Of a stretch of DNA of 64,000 bases, positions 18,317 to 26,450 are shown piece after piece. The position numbers and the translations under genes are program-made. Origin of the DNA: an uncultured Lachnospiraceae bacterium (GTDB lineage Bacteria > Bacillota > Clostridia > Lachnospirales > Lachnospiraceae); assembly GCA_902761585.1 (NCBI GenBank), contig CACWKX010000017.1, positions 1 to 64,000 on the forward strand. Direction: 5' to 3'. Below the pieces are notes generated by a model, which was not told the origin of the DNA, ran no database searches, and was given only the letters and a program-made list of their open reading frames with translations. How positions within the stretch are numbered: position 1 is the stretch's first letter; every line of letters starts with the position of its first letter.

Positions 18317-18449
18317 CAAGGGGAGTATAAATAATTAATAAGGGGTTTGTAAAAGAACCATTAAGGGTAGTCCTTTTACCGCTTCATTATAGTATGTGAT
18401 GTTTAAAAAAGCAACCCCTAATCAAAAATCCTGTGGAAAAGAGAGTTGA

Positions 18450-19742
18450 ATGGAAAAATATAAACTGATTGCCCCCTGCCATTTCGGATTAGAAGCGGTT
18501 CTGAAGAGAGAGATCCAGGAGCTGGGATATCCGATCACACTCGTTGAGGACGGAAGAGTGACTTTCGAAGGGGATGCGGCAGCCATATGCAGGGCGAACG
18601 TGTTTCTCCGGACACCGGAGCGCATTCTTCTGAAAGTCGGCGGTTTTCATGCAGAATCGTTTGAGGATCTGTTCCAGGGCACCAAGGCGATTCCCTGGGA
18701 GCAGTACATCCCGAAGGACGGCAGGTTCTGGGTTGCAAAGGCGACCGGAATCAAGTCAAAGCTGTTCTCCCCCAGAGACATTCAGGCTGTCATGAAGAAG
18801 GCCATGGTCGACCGGCTTGGCAGTGTGTACGGACTGAATCATTTTCCGGAGAATGGGGCAGACTATCCGATCCGCGTGACAATCATGAAGGATGAGGTGA
18901 CGGTCTGCATGGACACGACGGGCGACTCTCTGCACAAAAGGGGGTACCGCCTTCTGACGGCGAAGGCGCCGATCGCGGAGAATCTTGCGGCTGCCCTGAT
19001 CATGCTGACGCCGTGGAAGGCGGACAGACCGCTTGTCGATCCGTTCTGCGGCTCCGGGACGATCCCGATTGAGGCAGCCATGATGGCAGCCCATATCGCG
19101 CCTGGGATGAATCGTGATTTCCTTGCGGAGAGCTGGGGGAACCTGATTCCGAAGAAGGCCTGGTACGAGGCGGTCGACGAGGCGAATGATCTGATTGACG
19201 ATCAGGTACAGACCGATATTCAGGGCTATGACATCGACGGGGAGATCATCCGGGCGGCAAGGGAGAACGCCAGAAATGCAGGCGTGGATCATCTGATTCA
19301 TTTTCAGGAGCGGCCGGTCAGCGAGCTCCGCCATCCGAAGAAGTATGGCTTCGTGATCACAAACCCGCCGTACGGCGAGCGGCTGGAGGACAGGGAGTCG
19401 CTTCCGGCGCTGTACAGGCAGATCGGCGAGGCGTTCCGGGGGCTTGACTGTTGGTCTGAATACGTGATCACTTCCTATGAGGATGCGGAACGGTATATCG
19501 GGCGGAAGGCGGACAGAAACCGCAAGATCTACAATGGAATGATACGGACCTACTATTACCAGTTCCTGGGTCCGAAGCCCTCCTTCCGCAGCCATTCCGG
19601 TGTTTTGCCTCAAACTGACGGGAGCAAAGCGGCACCAGAAAAGCAAAACGTGTTCGCGAAGCACGACCGGCCTTCCTGTGAAAGAGCAGGACGGAAACCG
19701 GTGGAACCCATCAGAAACCAGGCAAAGAGGAAGAAGCCGTGA
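18450..19742 (+). CDS. THUMP-domain rRNA (guanine-N2)-methyltransferase (RlmL N-domain type)
   Basis: This 430-residue protein has an N-terminal THUMP RNA-binding region and a C-terminal SAM-dependent methyltransferase with DPFCGSGTIPIEAA (motif I) and VITNPPYGERL (motif IV). It matches the Firmicutes family that corresponds to the methyltransferase half of RlmL, acting on a guanine of 23S rRNA. The last 50 or so residues, after YYYQFLG, are basic and of low complexity and exceed the usual length. The stop overlaps the GTG start of the next gene. Confidence 0.88.
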   Translation: MEKYKLIAPCHFGLEAVLKREIQELGYPITLVEDGRVTFEGDAAAICRANVFLRTPERILLKVGGFHAESFEDLFQGTKAIPWEQYIPKDGRFWVAKATGIKSKLFSPRDIQAVMKKAMVDRLGSVYGLNHFPENGADYPIRVTIMKDEVTVCMDTTGDSLHKRGYRLLTAKAPIAENLAAALIMLTPWKADRPLVDPFCGSGTIPIEAAMMAAHIAPGMNRDFLAESWGNLIPKKAWYEAVDEANDLIDDQVQTDIQGYDIDGEIIRAARENARNAGVDHLIHFQERPVSELRHPKKYGFVITNPPYGERLEDRESLPALYRQIGEAFRGLDCWSEYVITSYEDAERYIGRKADRNRKIYNGMIRTYYYQFLGPKPSFRSHSGVLPQTDGSKAAPEKQNVFAKHDRPSCERAGRKPVEPIRNQAKRKKP

Positions 19743-21232
19743 GGAGATCCGGACAGGCAGCGGTGGGGGTTGTGCCGGCAATGTTTCTGGCTGCGGCACT
19801 TACCGTCTCCTCTGCGGCGGCCGGGCAGCAAACAATCGCTGATCATTTTTGCAGTTTATCCCTTGGGGCAGAGGAACAGACCGGCGGTCTTTCAGAGAAT
19901 CTGGATTTCCTAAAGCCGGATACGCTGCTCTATGGAAGACCGGGAGCGGACTTCGGAAAGGGAAGCACAGCCGTCTTTGCGACAGACTTCTCACAGGCCG
20001 CGATTTCTGCACCGCTTCCGAAGGCGTTCAGCTGGGCGGACTATGAGAAGAAGCCGGCTGTCAGGGACCAGGGCAGCCTGGGGACCTGCTGGGCGATGAC
20101 GGCGGCAGAGGCAGTCGAGTCGGCGCTCATGCCGCAGACGCACCTTGTCCTGTCAGCGGACCATATTTCTCTTCAGAATGGATTTGATATCGCACAGGAT
20201 GAGGGCGGCGATTACAGTATGATCATGTCCTACATGGCAGATTTCAAGGGACCGGTCACCGAAGCGGAGGATCCCGGCGGGGACGGAGACTCTCCGCAGG
20301 GACTGAAGGCGGCGGTTCATGTGGAAGAAATGAGGCTGCTGGAGGGAATGTCTGCCGACCGGATCCGCCATATGATTTACCGGTTTGGCGCGGTTCAGAC
20401 GTCTCTGTCGATGGACAGGATGCGGACAGACCGGAGCCGCTCTTTCTATTATAATGAGAAAACCTGCAGCTACTATGACCCGGTGACCGAGCCGCTGAAT
20501 CACGATGTTCTGGTTCTTGGATGGGATGACGCGTATTCGAAAAAAAATTTCCGCAGGCAGCCTGCACATGACGGGGCCTGGATCTGTCAGAACAGCTGGG
20601 GTGCTGATTTCGGCAGGAACGGAATCTTCTATGTCTCCTACGAGGATGCCAACCTGTTCCGAAAGGGCGGTATCGCCTATACAGATGTCAGGACCGCAGG
20701 GGACGCAGTCCATGTGCTTGAGACAGACAGCCTGGGGTGGCAGGCAAGGCAGGGATATGGGAATGAGAGTGCCTGGTTTGCCGGCGTTTTCGAGACGGAC
20801 AGCCCGCAGAAGCTTGACGCGGCCGGCTTTTATGCGGTCGGTCCCGGGACAGCCTGGAGGATGGTCCTTGTCGAAAACTTTAGCGGAACAGACAGTCTTT
20901 CAGAAGCAGCTGCCGGAAAGAGCGGTATCCCGCTTGGATGCGGCTGGATCGAGAACCCGGGGTTTTACACACTTCGGCTGAACCAGCCGCTGAGTCTGCA
21001 AGCCGGGAAGCGGTTCGCGGTTGTTGTCTTTGTCGACACACCGGACACCGGAAGGCCGGTTGCCGTTGAGACCCGGAAAGACAGGTATACGGACACTGTA
21101 TCGCTGGATGGAAGGGAGTCCTACATCAGCGTGGATGGAACGAGATGGGAGCGGACGCAGACAGCATACAGGACGAATGTCTGTCTGAAGCTGTACACTT
21201 CAGATACAGGACAAAGCCTGCCGGGACAGTAA
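19739..21232 (+). CDS. Secreted papain-like (C1 family) cysteine peptidase
   Basis: This 497-residue exported protein has a signal peptide (about residues 1-28) and a C1A peptidase domain with oxyanion Gln111, nucleophile Cys117 in GSLGTCWAM, His255 in LNHDVLVLGWDD and Asn285 in NSWG. A beta-rich region follows (about residues 330-490), like the lectin-like domain found after C1 domains in clostridial surface proteases. The GTG start at 19739 overlaps the methyltransferase stop, so it may be translated by coupling. Its partner gene has no functional link that I recognise. Confidence 0.87.
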   Translation: MRRSGQAAVGVVPAMFLAAALTVSSAAAGQQTIADHFCSLSLGAEEQTGGLSENLDFLKPDTLLYGRPGADFGKGSTAVFATDFSQAAISAPLPKAFSWADYEKKPAVRDQGSLGTCWAMTAAEAVESALMPQTHLVLSADHISLQNGFDIAQDEGGDYSMIMSYMADFKGPVTEAEDPGGDGDSPQGLKAAVHVEEMRLLEGMSADRIRHMIYRFGAVQTSLSMDRMRTDRSRSFYYNEKTCSYYDPVTEPLNHDVLVLGWDDAYSKKNFRRQPAHDGAWICQNSWGADFGRNGIFYVSYEDANLFRKGGIAYTDVRTAGDAVHVLETDSLGWQARQGYGNESAWFAGVFETDSPQKLDAAGFYAVGPGTAWRMVLVENFSGTDSLSEAAAGKSGIPLGCGWIENPGFYTLRLNQPLSLQAGKRFAVVVFVDTPDTGRPVAVETRKDRYTDTVSLDGRESYISVDGTRWERTQTAYRTNVCLKLYTSDTGQSLPGQ

Positions 21233-21276
21233 GCGCCCGAAAGTTTCAGACGAAGCGCCCGAAAGAGCTTCAGACG
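21231..21276. repeat. Two short direct repeats after the protease gene
   Basis: AAGCGCCCGAAAG followed by TTCAGACG occurs twice, starting near 21231 and 21253. The second copy has three extra bases in the middle. No function is apparent. Confidence 0.6.
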
Positions 21277-21287
21277 GAGGAGACAGG

Positions 21288-21389
21288 ATGACTGTGGGAA
21301 TGGCGGGAACGGCCAGGACACAGAAGGCGGCGTGCAGGGTGGATGCAGTTACAGTTTGGCACAGGAGAAAACCATGGCAGGGAAAATGA
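21288..21389 (+). CDS. Possible 33-codon ORF overlapping the rdgB start
   Basis: An ATG at 21288 has an excellent GGAGGAG ribosome site 7 bases upstream and opens a frame of 33 codons. The frame ends 14 bases inside rdgB in another reading frame. It could be a leader peptide that couples translation into rdgB, or chance. The peptide has no recognisable similarity. Confidence 0.25.
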   Translation: MTVGMAGTARTQKAACRVDAVTVWHRRKPWQGK

Positions 21390-22105
21390 TTGTTGCGACA
21401 GGCAACAGAAACAAGATGATTGAGATCAGGGAGATTCTCTCTGATGTGGATGTCGAGATCGTTTCCATGAAGGAAGCCGGTATCCGGGTGGAGATCGTGG
21501 AGAACGGAAGGTCATTTGCGGAGAATTCTGCGATCAAGGCACTCACTGTCGCAAAGGCCTCGGGGGAGATGGCGATTGCGGATGACTCCGGACTGGTGAT
21601 TGACTGTCTCAGAGGGGAGCCGGGTATCTGGTCTGCCAGATATATGGGAGAGGATACCCCCTATGAACTGAAAAACAGGACACTGATCAGCCGGGTCAAT
21701 GACTTCTGCCGCGGGTATGAGGCAGCAGGCGGAGCCATTGCAGCGATGGAGGGAGCAGAGTTTCTGGAAAACAGGACGGCTGGAGAGAATCAGGCTCCGG
21801 AAATGCTGAATGATTGTCCGGGGGCAGATGAAAATGGAAAGCCGGGCCGGCTCAGATCGGCGAGGTTTGTCTGCGCATGTACCTGCGCGTGGCCGGATGG
21901 AACGGTGAAAACCATCGTAGGACAGATGGAAGGGCGGATTGCGTACGCCCCGGCCGGCTCGCACGGTTTTGGCTATGATCCGATCTTCTATCTGCCGCAG
22001 CTGGAGAAAACGTCCGCGGAGCTTCTGCCGGAGGAAAAGAATGCGATCAGCCATCGTGGAAAAGCCTTCACGGCCATGCATGACTATCTGGTCGCTGTTC
22101 TGTGA
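21374..22105 (+). CDS. rdgB: XTP/dITP pyrophosphatase (RdgB/HAM1 family)
   Basis: This 243-residue enzyme removes deaminated purine nucleotides from the pool. The family blocks ATGNRNKMIEI (8-18), ADDSGL (69-74), SARYMGED and HGFGYDPIF (197-205) are intact. Between about residues 112 and 160 it carries an insertion of some 45 residues, acidic and Gly/Ala-rich, where other members have a short helix connection. ATG at 21374 is preceded by AGGAGA. The phosphoesterase gene follows after 60 bases, a pairing common in Clostridia. Confidence 0.9.
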   Translation: MAGKMIVATGNRNKMIEIREILSDVDVEIVSMKEAGIRVEIVENGRSFAENSAIKALTVAKASGEMAIADDSGLVIDCLRGEPGIWSARYMGEDTPYELKNRTLISRVNDFCRGYEAAGGAIAAMEGAEFLENRTAGENQAPEMLNDCPGADENGKPGRLRSARFVCACTCAWPDGTVKTIVGQMEGRIAYAPAGSHGFGYDPIFYLPQLEKTSAELLPEEKNAISHRGKAFTAMHDYLVAVL

Positions 22106-22110
22106 TATGA

Positions 22111-22133
22111 GTGTCAAAAGTACCTTTTGACAC
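22111..22133. repeat. Perfect 10-bp inverted repeat between rdgB and the phosphoesterase gene
   Basis: GTGTCAAAAG and CTTTTGACAC are separated by TAC. There is no T run after the stem, so it is not a typical terminator. It may be an mRNA processing hairpin, an operator or a small dispersed palindrome. Confidence 0.6.
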
Positions 22134-22165
22134 TGTCATCATTCAGTTTGAGAAAGGCCTGACCG

Positions 22166-22654
22166 ATGAAGATTCTTGTGATGAGCGACAGCCACGGATG
22201 GGACTATAATGCAGCAGAGGCTGTCCGGAGAGAAAAAACAATGGATGCCCTGATCCATCTTGGCGATGCACAGGAGACGATGGCCCAGTTCCTGCGCGGG
22301 AGCGGTGTGCGGTGCCCGGCCTATATGGTGGAAGGAAACTGTGACATGAATGGGTATTTCCCGAGAGAACAGATTGTGGAGCTCGGCGGGCACAGGCTCC
22401 TTCTGACGCACGGGCATGATTTTTATGTCCGGTTCGGCACGGAGGAGCTTCATGACGAGGCTGTTCGGAACCAGTGTGACATTGCTGTCTTCGGGCACAC
22501 ACACAAGCCGCTGATTGAAGAGACAGATCCGTCGGTTCTGATCTTGAATCCGGGAAGCATTTCCAGTCCCAGACAGGAGAACGGGCGCCCGAGCTACCTG
22601 GTGCTGGAACTTCAGGCGGATCGGCGCCCGGTGGCAACGCTGCGGTATCTTTAA
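22166..22654 (+). CDS. YfcE/MJ0936-type metallophosphoesterase
   Basis: This 162-residue enzyme has the complete set of metal ligands of the small calcineurin-like family: MSDSHG, LGDAQ, EGNCDMN, THGHDF and FGHTHKPL. Such enzymes hydrolyse phosphodiesters in the cytoplasm; the natural substrate is unclear. It follows rdgB and probably shares its transcript. An AT-rich TCGAAAAA simple repeat lies directly after its stop codon. Confidence 0.87.
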   Translation: MKILVMSDSHGWDYNAAEAVRREKTMDALIHLGDAQETMAQFLRGSGVRCPAYMVEGNCDMNGYFPREQIVELGGHRLLLTHGHDFYVRFGTEELHDEAVRNQCDIAVFGHTHKPLIEETDPSVLILNPGSISSPRQENGRPSYLVLELQADRRPVATLRYL

Positions 22655-22700
22655 TCGAAAAATCGAAAAATCAAAAAAGTCGAAAAATATGATTTCGGGG

Positions 22701-22729
22701 TTGACAAAGGTATTACGCAATAATATAAT
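22701..22729 (+). promoter_or_regulatory. Consensus promoter of the tRNA array
   Basis: TTGACA at 22701-22706 and TATAAT at 22724-22729 are both perfect and are spaced by 17 bases. The first tRNA begins about 60 bases downstream. Confidence 0.85.
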
Positions 22730-22790
22730 TACGAACGTGCCTGAGGGAATGAGGCAGCGGATGAGCGAGGTTCCGATATTCCCAAGCTTT

Positions 22791-22865
22791 CGGGGTGTGG
22801 CTCAGTTTGGCTAGAGCGCCTGCTTTGGGAGCAGGAAGTCGCAAGTTCGAATCTTGTCACCCCGA
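22791..22865 (+). tRNA. tRNA-Pro (TGG)
   Basis: The acceptor stem CGGGGTG/CACCCCG is perfect, the anticodon loop TTTGGGA is closed by CCTGC/GCAGG, and the T arm contains GTTCGAATC. Confidence 0.93.
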
Positions 22866-22899
22866 TTCAGGGCTCCAAAAACTCATTTTCATGTTTGAT

Positions 22900-22970
22900 G
22901 CGGGTGTAGTTCAATGGTAGAACACCAGCCTTCCAAGCTGGATACGTGGGTTCGATTCCCATCACCCGCT
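22900..22970 (+). tRNA. tRNA-Gly (TCC)
   Basis: The acceptor stem is GCGGGTG/CACCCGC. The anticodon loop CTTCCAA is closed by CCAGC/GCTGG. Confidence 0.93.
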
Positions 22971-22974
22971 TTTT

Positions 22975-23024
22975 GAGTCTGTAGCTCAGCTGGATAGTCG
23001 GGGGTTCGAATCCCTTCAGGCTCG
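22975..23024 (+). pseudogene. tRNA remnant without anticodon arm (probably tRNA-Arg)
   Basis: The 7-bp acceptor stem GAGTCTG/CAGGCTC, the first half of the D arm (TAGCTCAGCTGGATAG) and a full T arm are present. The rest of the D stem, the anticodon arm and the variable loop are missing. The total is 50 bases, so about 24-27 are deleted. The flanks resemble clostridial tRNA-Arg(TCT) from memory. It cannot decode. Confidence 0.8.
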
Positions 23025-23049
23025 TGCGGAGTGAGATGCTCCAGTATAT

Positions 23050-23124
23050 GGTGGGTATAGCGCAGCTGGTTAGCGCGCCAGATTGTGGCTCTGGAGGCCC
23101 AGGGTTCGAATCCCTGTACCCACC
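23050..23124 (+). tRNA. tRNA-His (GTG)
   Basis: The acceptor stem is GTGGGTA/TACCCAC, with the extra G at position -1 encoded and facing a C discriminator. The anticodon loop TTGTGGC is closed by CCAGA/TCTGG. Confidence 0.93.
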
Positions 23125-23133
23125 CTTACCTAG

Positions 23134-23205
23134 TGGGCTATCGCCAAGCGGTAAGGCACAGGACTTTGACTCCTGCATTCACCGGTCCGAATCCGGTTAG
23201 CCCAG
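23134..23205 (+). tRNA. tRNA-Gln (TTG)
   Basis: The acceptor stem is TGGGCTA/TAGCCCA. The anticodon loop CTTTGAC is closed by CAGGA/TCCTG. Confidence 0.93.
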
Positions 23206-23232
23206 CTTGGCCGAGAGCCATTTTTTATATGT

Positions 23233-23305
23233 GGGGTATTAGCTCAGGTGGTAGAGCACTTGACTTTTAATCAAGTTGTCGGGGGTTCGAATCCCCCATG
23301 CCTCA
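23233..23305 (+). tRNA. tRNA-Lys (TTT)
   Basis: The acceptor stem is GGGGTAT/ATGCCTC with two G-U pairs. The anticodon loop is CTTTTAA and the T arm contains GTTCGAATC. Confidence 0.92.
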
Positions 23306-23307
23306 TG

Positions 23308-23337
23308 TGAGCCGTCACAAAGCTGTGGCGGCTTTTG
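23308..23337 (+). terminator. Terminator after tRNA-Lys
   Basis: GCCGTCACA pairs with TGTGGCGGC and is followed by TTTT. It separates the first part of the array from tRNA-Leu. Confidence 0.7.
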
Positions 23338-23376
23338 TTGTAAAAGTGGGCAGAAGATACCAAAGCCCGCCCGTAT

Positions 23377-23456
<80 letters not shown>

Positions 23457-23459
23457 TGG

Positions 23460-23492
23460 AAACATCCGGACTACAAAGCCCGGATGTTTTCT
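23460..23492 (+). terminator. Terminator after tRNA-Leu
   Basis: ACATCCGG and CCGGATGT form a stem followed by a T-rich stretch. Confidence 0.75.
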
Positions 23493-23616
23493 TGTAAAGG
23501 CGGCAAGCCCGAAGCTGTGATGCAGGCTTGCCTGTATATCATGGCTCTGGTGACCCAATGCCCGGGCTGTGGGAGCCAGCACCGGCGGATGGATGCGGAG
23601 GCAGGAGGAAAAACAG

Positions 23617-24192
23617 ATGGGGCTGTCATTTTTTCTGAACAGCATACTGCTGGGAGCGGGGCTGGCGATGGATGCTTTTTCGGTGTCCTGCGCAAACGGA
23701 CTCAGGGAGCCGAACATGAAGGCGGGGCGCATGGTGAAGATTGCAGGCGTCTACGCCTTTTTTCAGTTTGCGATGCCGATGGCCGGCTGGTTTTGTGTTC
23801 ATCAGCTGCTTACCTTCTTCCGCGCCTTTCAGCCATTTATCCCGTGGATCGCGCTTGGGTTATTGGGCTGGATCGGAGGAAAGATGCTGATCGAGGGCAT
23901 CCGGAACAAGACGCCGGAGGAGGGGGCCTGCGTGACGCACTGCGATTTGCTGATGCAGGGAGTCGCGACCTCTATTGATGCACTGTCCATCGGGTTTACC
24001 ATATCGGACTATCATGCACTCAAAGCCTGTCTGTGCGCACTGATCATCGCGGCTGTGACGGAAGGCATCTGTATCGCGGGGCTCGCGCTCGGAAAGAGAG
24101 TCGGTATGAAGCTGTCGTCCAGGGCGTCTGTCCTTGGCGGCGTGATTCTGATCGCAATCGGACTGGAAGTGTTTATCAGCGGCATCCGATAA
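23617..24192 (+). CDS. mntP: Manganese efflux pump MntP
   Basis: This 191-residue membrane protein exports manganese. The two conserved repeats are present as AMDAFSVSCANG in the first helix and ATSIDALSIGFT in the fourth, and six membrane segments fit the family. ATG at 23617 has AGGAGGA upstream; a longer frame to 23569 lacks one. I see no manganese riboswitch in the 160 bases upstream, which hold only the tRNA terminator. The next gene starts 46 bases later. Confidence 0.93.
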   Translation: MGLSFFLNSILLGAGLAMDAFSVSCANGLREPNMKAGRMVKIAGVYAFFQFAMPMAGWFCVHQLLTFFRAFQPFIPWIALGLLGWIGGKMLIEGIRNKTPEEGACVTHCDLLMQGVATSIDALSIGFTISDYHALKACLCALIIAAVTEGICIAGLALGKRVGMKLSSRASVLGGVILIAIGLEVFISGIR

Positions 24193-24238
24193 CCGGAACA
24201 GGATGAAGAAAAAGCCGGGATCAGCAGTGGAGGACAAT

Positions 24239-24787
24239 ATGGAAATTGAACGGAAATGGATGGTGCAGAACTGGCCGCCTGCAGGGCTTGAGCTGATCAG
24301 ACAGCAGCGGATGCGCCAGGGGTATGTGACAGTCCGCCCGACCGTCCGGATTCGTGAGGAGACAGATCTTCCGGTAACGCCGGGGGATCAGGGAAGGACG
24401 GCTTATATCCTTTGCCTGAAATCAGCCTCAACGGATGATGGACTGGCCCGCACAGAGATCGAGATGGAGATTCCAAAGGAAACGTTTGGCGAGATCGAAG
24501 CGATGATCGGGAAACCGCTCATTGAGAAAACCCGGAGGACATACAGACTTCCAGGCGGGCTGTCCCTGGAGGTAAACCAGGTAGACCGGGGACTCCCGAC
24601 CGAGTTCTGGTATGCGGAGGTTGAGTTCGGCAGCGTGGAACAGGCAAAGGGCTGGAAACCGGAAGCCGCAGGACTTGGAGACTATTTGTCTGACGATGTG
24701 ACGGGACAGCCGGGCAGCTCGATGGGCGCCTACTGGGAAGAAACCAGGGAGGCAGCCGGCACAGAAGCAAACCTTTCTGCCCATTGA
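24239..24787 (+). CDS. CYTH domain protein (triphosphate tunnel metalloenzyme)
   Basis: This protein of about 182 residues begins with EIERKW, the defining motif of the CYTH superfamily, and has alternating charged strands (RIREE, YILCLKS, RTEIEMEIP, TRRTYRL, LEVNQVD) that would form the tunnel. Members hydrolyse triphosphates such as thiamine triphosphate or tripolyphosphate. ATG at 24239 follows GGAGG by 5 bases. The substrate is unknown. Confidence 0.85.
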   Translation: MEIERKWMVQNWPPAGLELIRQQRMRQGYVTVRPTVRIREETDLPVTPGDQGRTAYILCLKSASTDDGLARTEIEMEIPKETFGEIEAMIGKPLIEKTRRTYRLPGGLSLEVNQVDRGLPTEFWYAEVEFGSVEQAKGWKPEAAGLGDYLSDDVTGQPGSSMGAYWEETREAAGTEANLSAH

Positions 24788-24864
24788 ATGTCATTGAATC
24801 CTTGTGTCCCAGGCAGATGTGATTCTTCTGCCACTGTCACTCTTTTGAAAGGCGGATAATCTAT

Positions 24865-25485
24865 ATGATGGGAATCCTGACAGTCTACAGCGGTGCAGCG
24901 TCTGCACAGCAGCCGCTCTTGAACCCGGTTCTGTATCAGCGGCCCGTCAGTGTTCTGACAGGTGTAATCTGCATCGTTGTCTTTCTGATCATCCGGTTCG
25001 GGAAGCGGGGCGGAGGAAGCAGAAGCGGTCTGCTGGAGAGGGCTGTTTCCTGCGGATGCTATGACAGAGACCGGATCAGAAGTGGCCAGTTCTGGCGGTT
25101 GTTTACCGTAGGTTTTACGCATATTGAAGGCTGGCATATTGCGGTAAACCTGTATTCGCTCTATGCACTTTCTGCGCTGGAGGAGGCGTATGGTCATCTC
25201 TGGTTTGCCACCATTCTGGGCGGCTCTGTCATCGGCGGAAGCCTGCTGGAGCTGGCAATTTCCAGGACCCGGTATTCCGTCGGACTCTCCGGAGGCCTTT
25301 ACGGCCTGATGTTTTCGTACGCGCTCCTGGTCTGGACATACGGCGGCAATGTCAGAAGCATTCTGGCAACGATCCTGATCAACCTTGCGATCAACTTTGC
25401 ACCGGGAATTGCCTGGCAGGCGCACATTGGCGGCGCCCTGAGCGGGCTGGTTCTGACACAGGTGATGCTTTATGCGGCGCGCTGA
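24865..25485 (+). CDS. Rhomboid family intramembrane serine protease
   Basis: This 206-residue membrane protein has the rhomboid dyad: Ser142 in GLSGGLYG and His187 in AHIGGALSG. His91 and Asn95 in HIAVNLYSL form the oxyanion region. About six membrane segments fit a bacterial rhomboid. The substrate cannot be inferred. The 220 bases after it contain only the SUF promoter. Confidence 0.88.
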   Translation: MMGILTVYSGAASAQQPLLNPVLYQRPVSVLTGVICIVVFLIIRFGKRGGGSRSGLLERAVSCGCYDRDRIRSGQFWRLFTVGFTHIEGWHIAVNLYSLYALSALEEAYGHLWFATILGGSVIGGSLLELAISRTRYSVGLSGGLYGLMFSYALLVWTYGGNVRSILATILINLAINFAPGIAWQAHIGGALSGLVLTQVMLYAAR

Positions 25486-25603
25486 CCGGGTTTGCCGGAA
25501 TGTTTCACGGGAGGAGCTGATGCATGCCAGGCTTTATACAGCATACGGGACGTGTCAGAAGCAGCTGTGTGCGGAAAAAAACACACATGGGAGGCATGGG
25601 GTG

Positions 25604-25632
25604 TTGCATTTCAGGACGTCCCATATTATAAT
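25604..25632 (+). promoter_or_regulatory. Promoter of the SUF operon
   Basis: TTGCAT at 25604-25609 and TATAAT at 25627-25632 are spaced by 17 bases, about 75 bases before sufC. No Fur-, IscR- or PerR-like dyad was recognised nearby. Confidence 0.6.
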
Positions 25633-25705
25633 CACGTTGTTTGAAATCACAGTATTTTACTGGGATATGATCAAGACCCAAAGAACATAAAGGAAGGAAT
25701 AAGCC

Positions 25706-26449
25706 ATGGAACCATTACTGAACATTCAGAACCTCAGTGTCAGCGTCGATGACAACGAGATTCTTCACGATCTGAACCTGAAAGTCGGCCGCGGCGAGAC
25801 CCACGTCCTGATGGGCCCCAATGGCGCGGGCAAGTCCACTCTCGGCAATGCACTGATGGGCAATCCTCAGTACAAGATCACATCCGGGACAGTCATTTTC
25901 AATGGAAAGAATATCCTGGAGGAGTCCGTCTGCGACCGGGCGAAGGAAGGGCTGTTCATGTCGTTCCAGAATCCCATCGAGGTTCCGGGCGTGTCGCTTT
26001 CCAACTTCATCCGCACGGCGCTGGAGCAGCGCACGGGCAAGCGGATCCGTCTGTGGGATTTCAAAAAGGAGATCGACCAGAAGCTGAAGGTTCTGGATAT
26101 GGATCCGTCCTATGCAGACCGTGACCTGAATGTCGGCTTCTCCGGCGGGGAGAAGAAAAAGGCGGAGATCCTCCAGATGCTGATGCTCAAGCCATCGCTG
26201 GCAATTCTGGACGAGACCGACTCCGGTCTGGATGTCGATGCTGTGCGCACCGTATCGAACGGCGTCAAGGAGTACCAGAAGGACAAGGATGGCGCACTCC
26301 TGATCATCACCCATTCAACCAGAATTCTGGAGGCTCTCCATGTCGATGCAACGCATGTCCTGGTGAATGGGCACATCGTCGAGGACGGCGGCGCAGAGCT
26401 GGTGGATGAGATCAACGAGCGTGGATTTGAGCGGTTTGAGGAAAAGTGA
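25706..26449 (+). CDS. sufC: Fe-S cluster assembly ATPase SufC
   Basis: This 247-residue ABC-type ATPase powers the SufBCD scaffold complex. Walker A is GPNGAGKST, the signature is FSGGEKKKAEI and the Walker B/D-loop region is LAILDETDSGLDVDAV, the last being distinctive of SufC. It opens the operon behind AAGGAAGGAA and is followed by sufB with 1 base between them. Confidence 0.95.
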   Translation: MEPLLNIQNLSVSVDDNEILHDLNLKVGRGETHVLMGPNGAGKSTLGNALMGNPQYKITSGTVIFNGKNILEESVCDRAKEGLFMSFQNPIEVPGVSLSNFIRTALEQRTGKRIRLWDFKKEIDQKLKVLDMDPSYADRDLNVGFSGGEKKKAEILQMLMLKPSLAILDETDSGLDVDAVRTVSNGVKEYQKDKDGALLIITHSTRILEALHVDATHVLVNGHIVEDGGAELVDEINERGFERFEEK

Positions 26450-26450
26450 G

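Noticed and set aside
25486..25690. Open frame running from the rhomboid end into the SUF leader
   Set aside because: It covers the SUF promoter, has no ribosome site and shows no family pattern.
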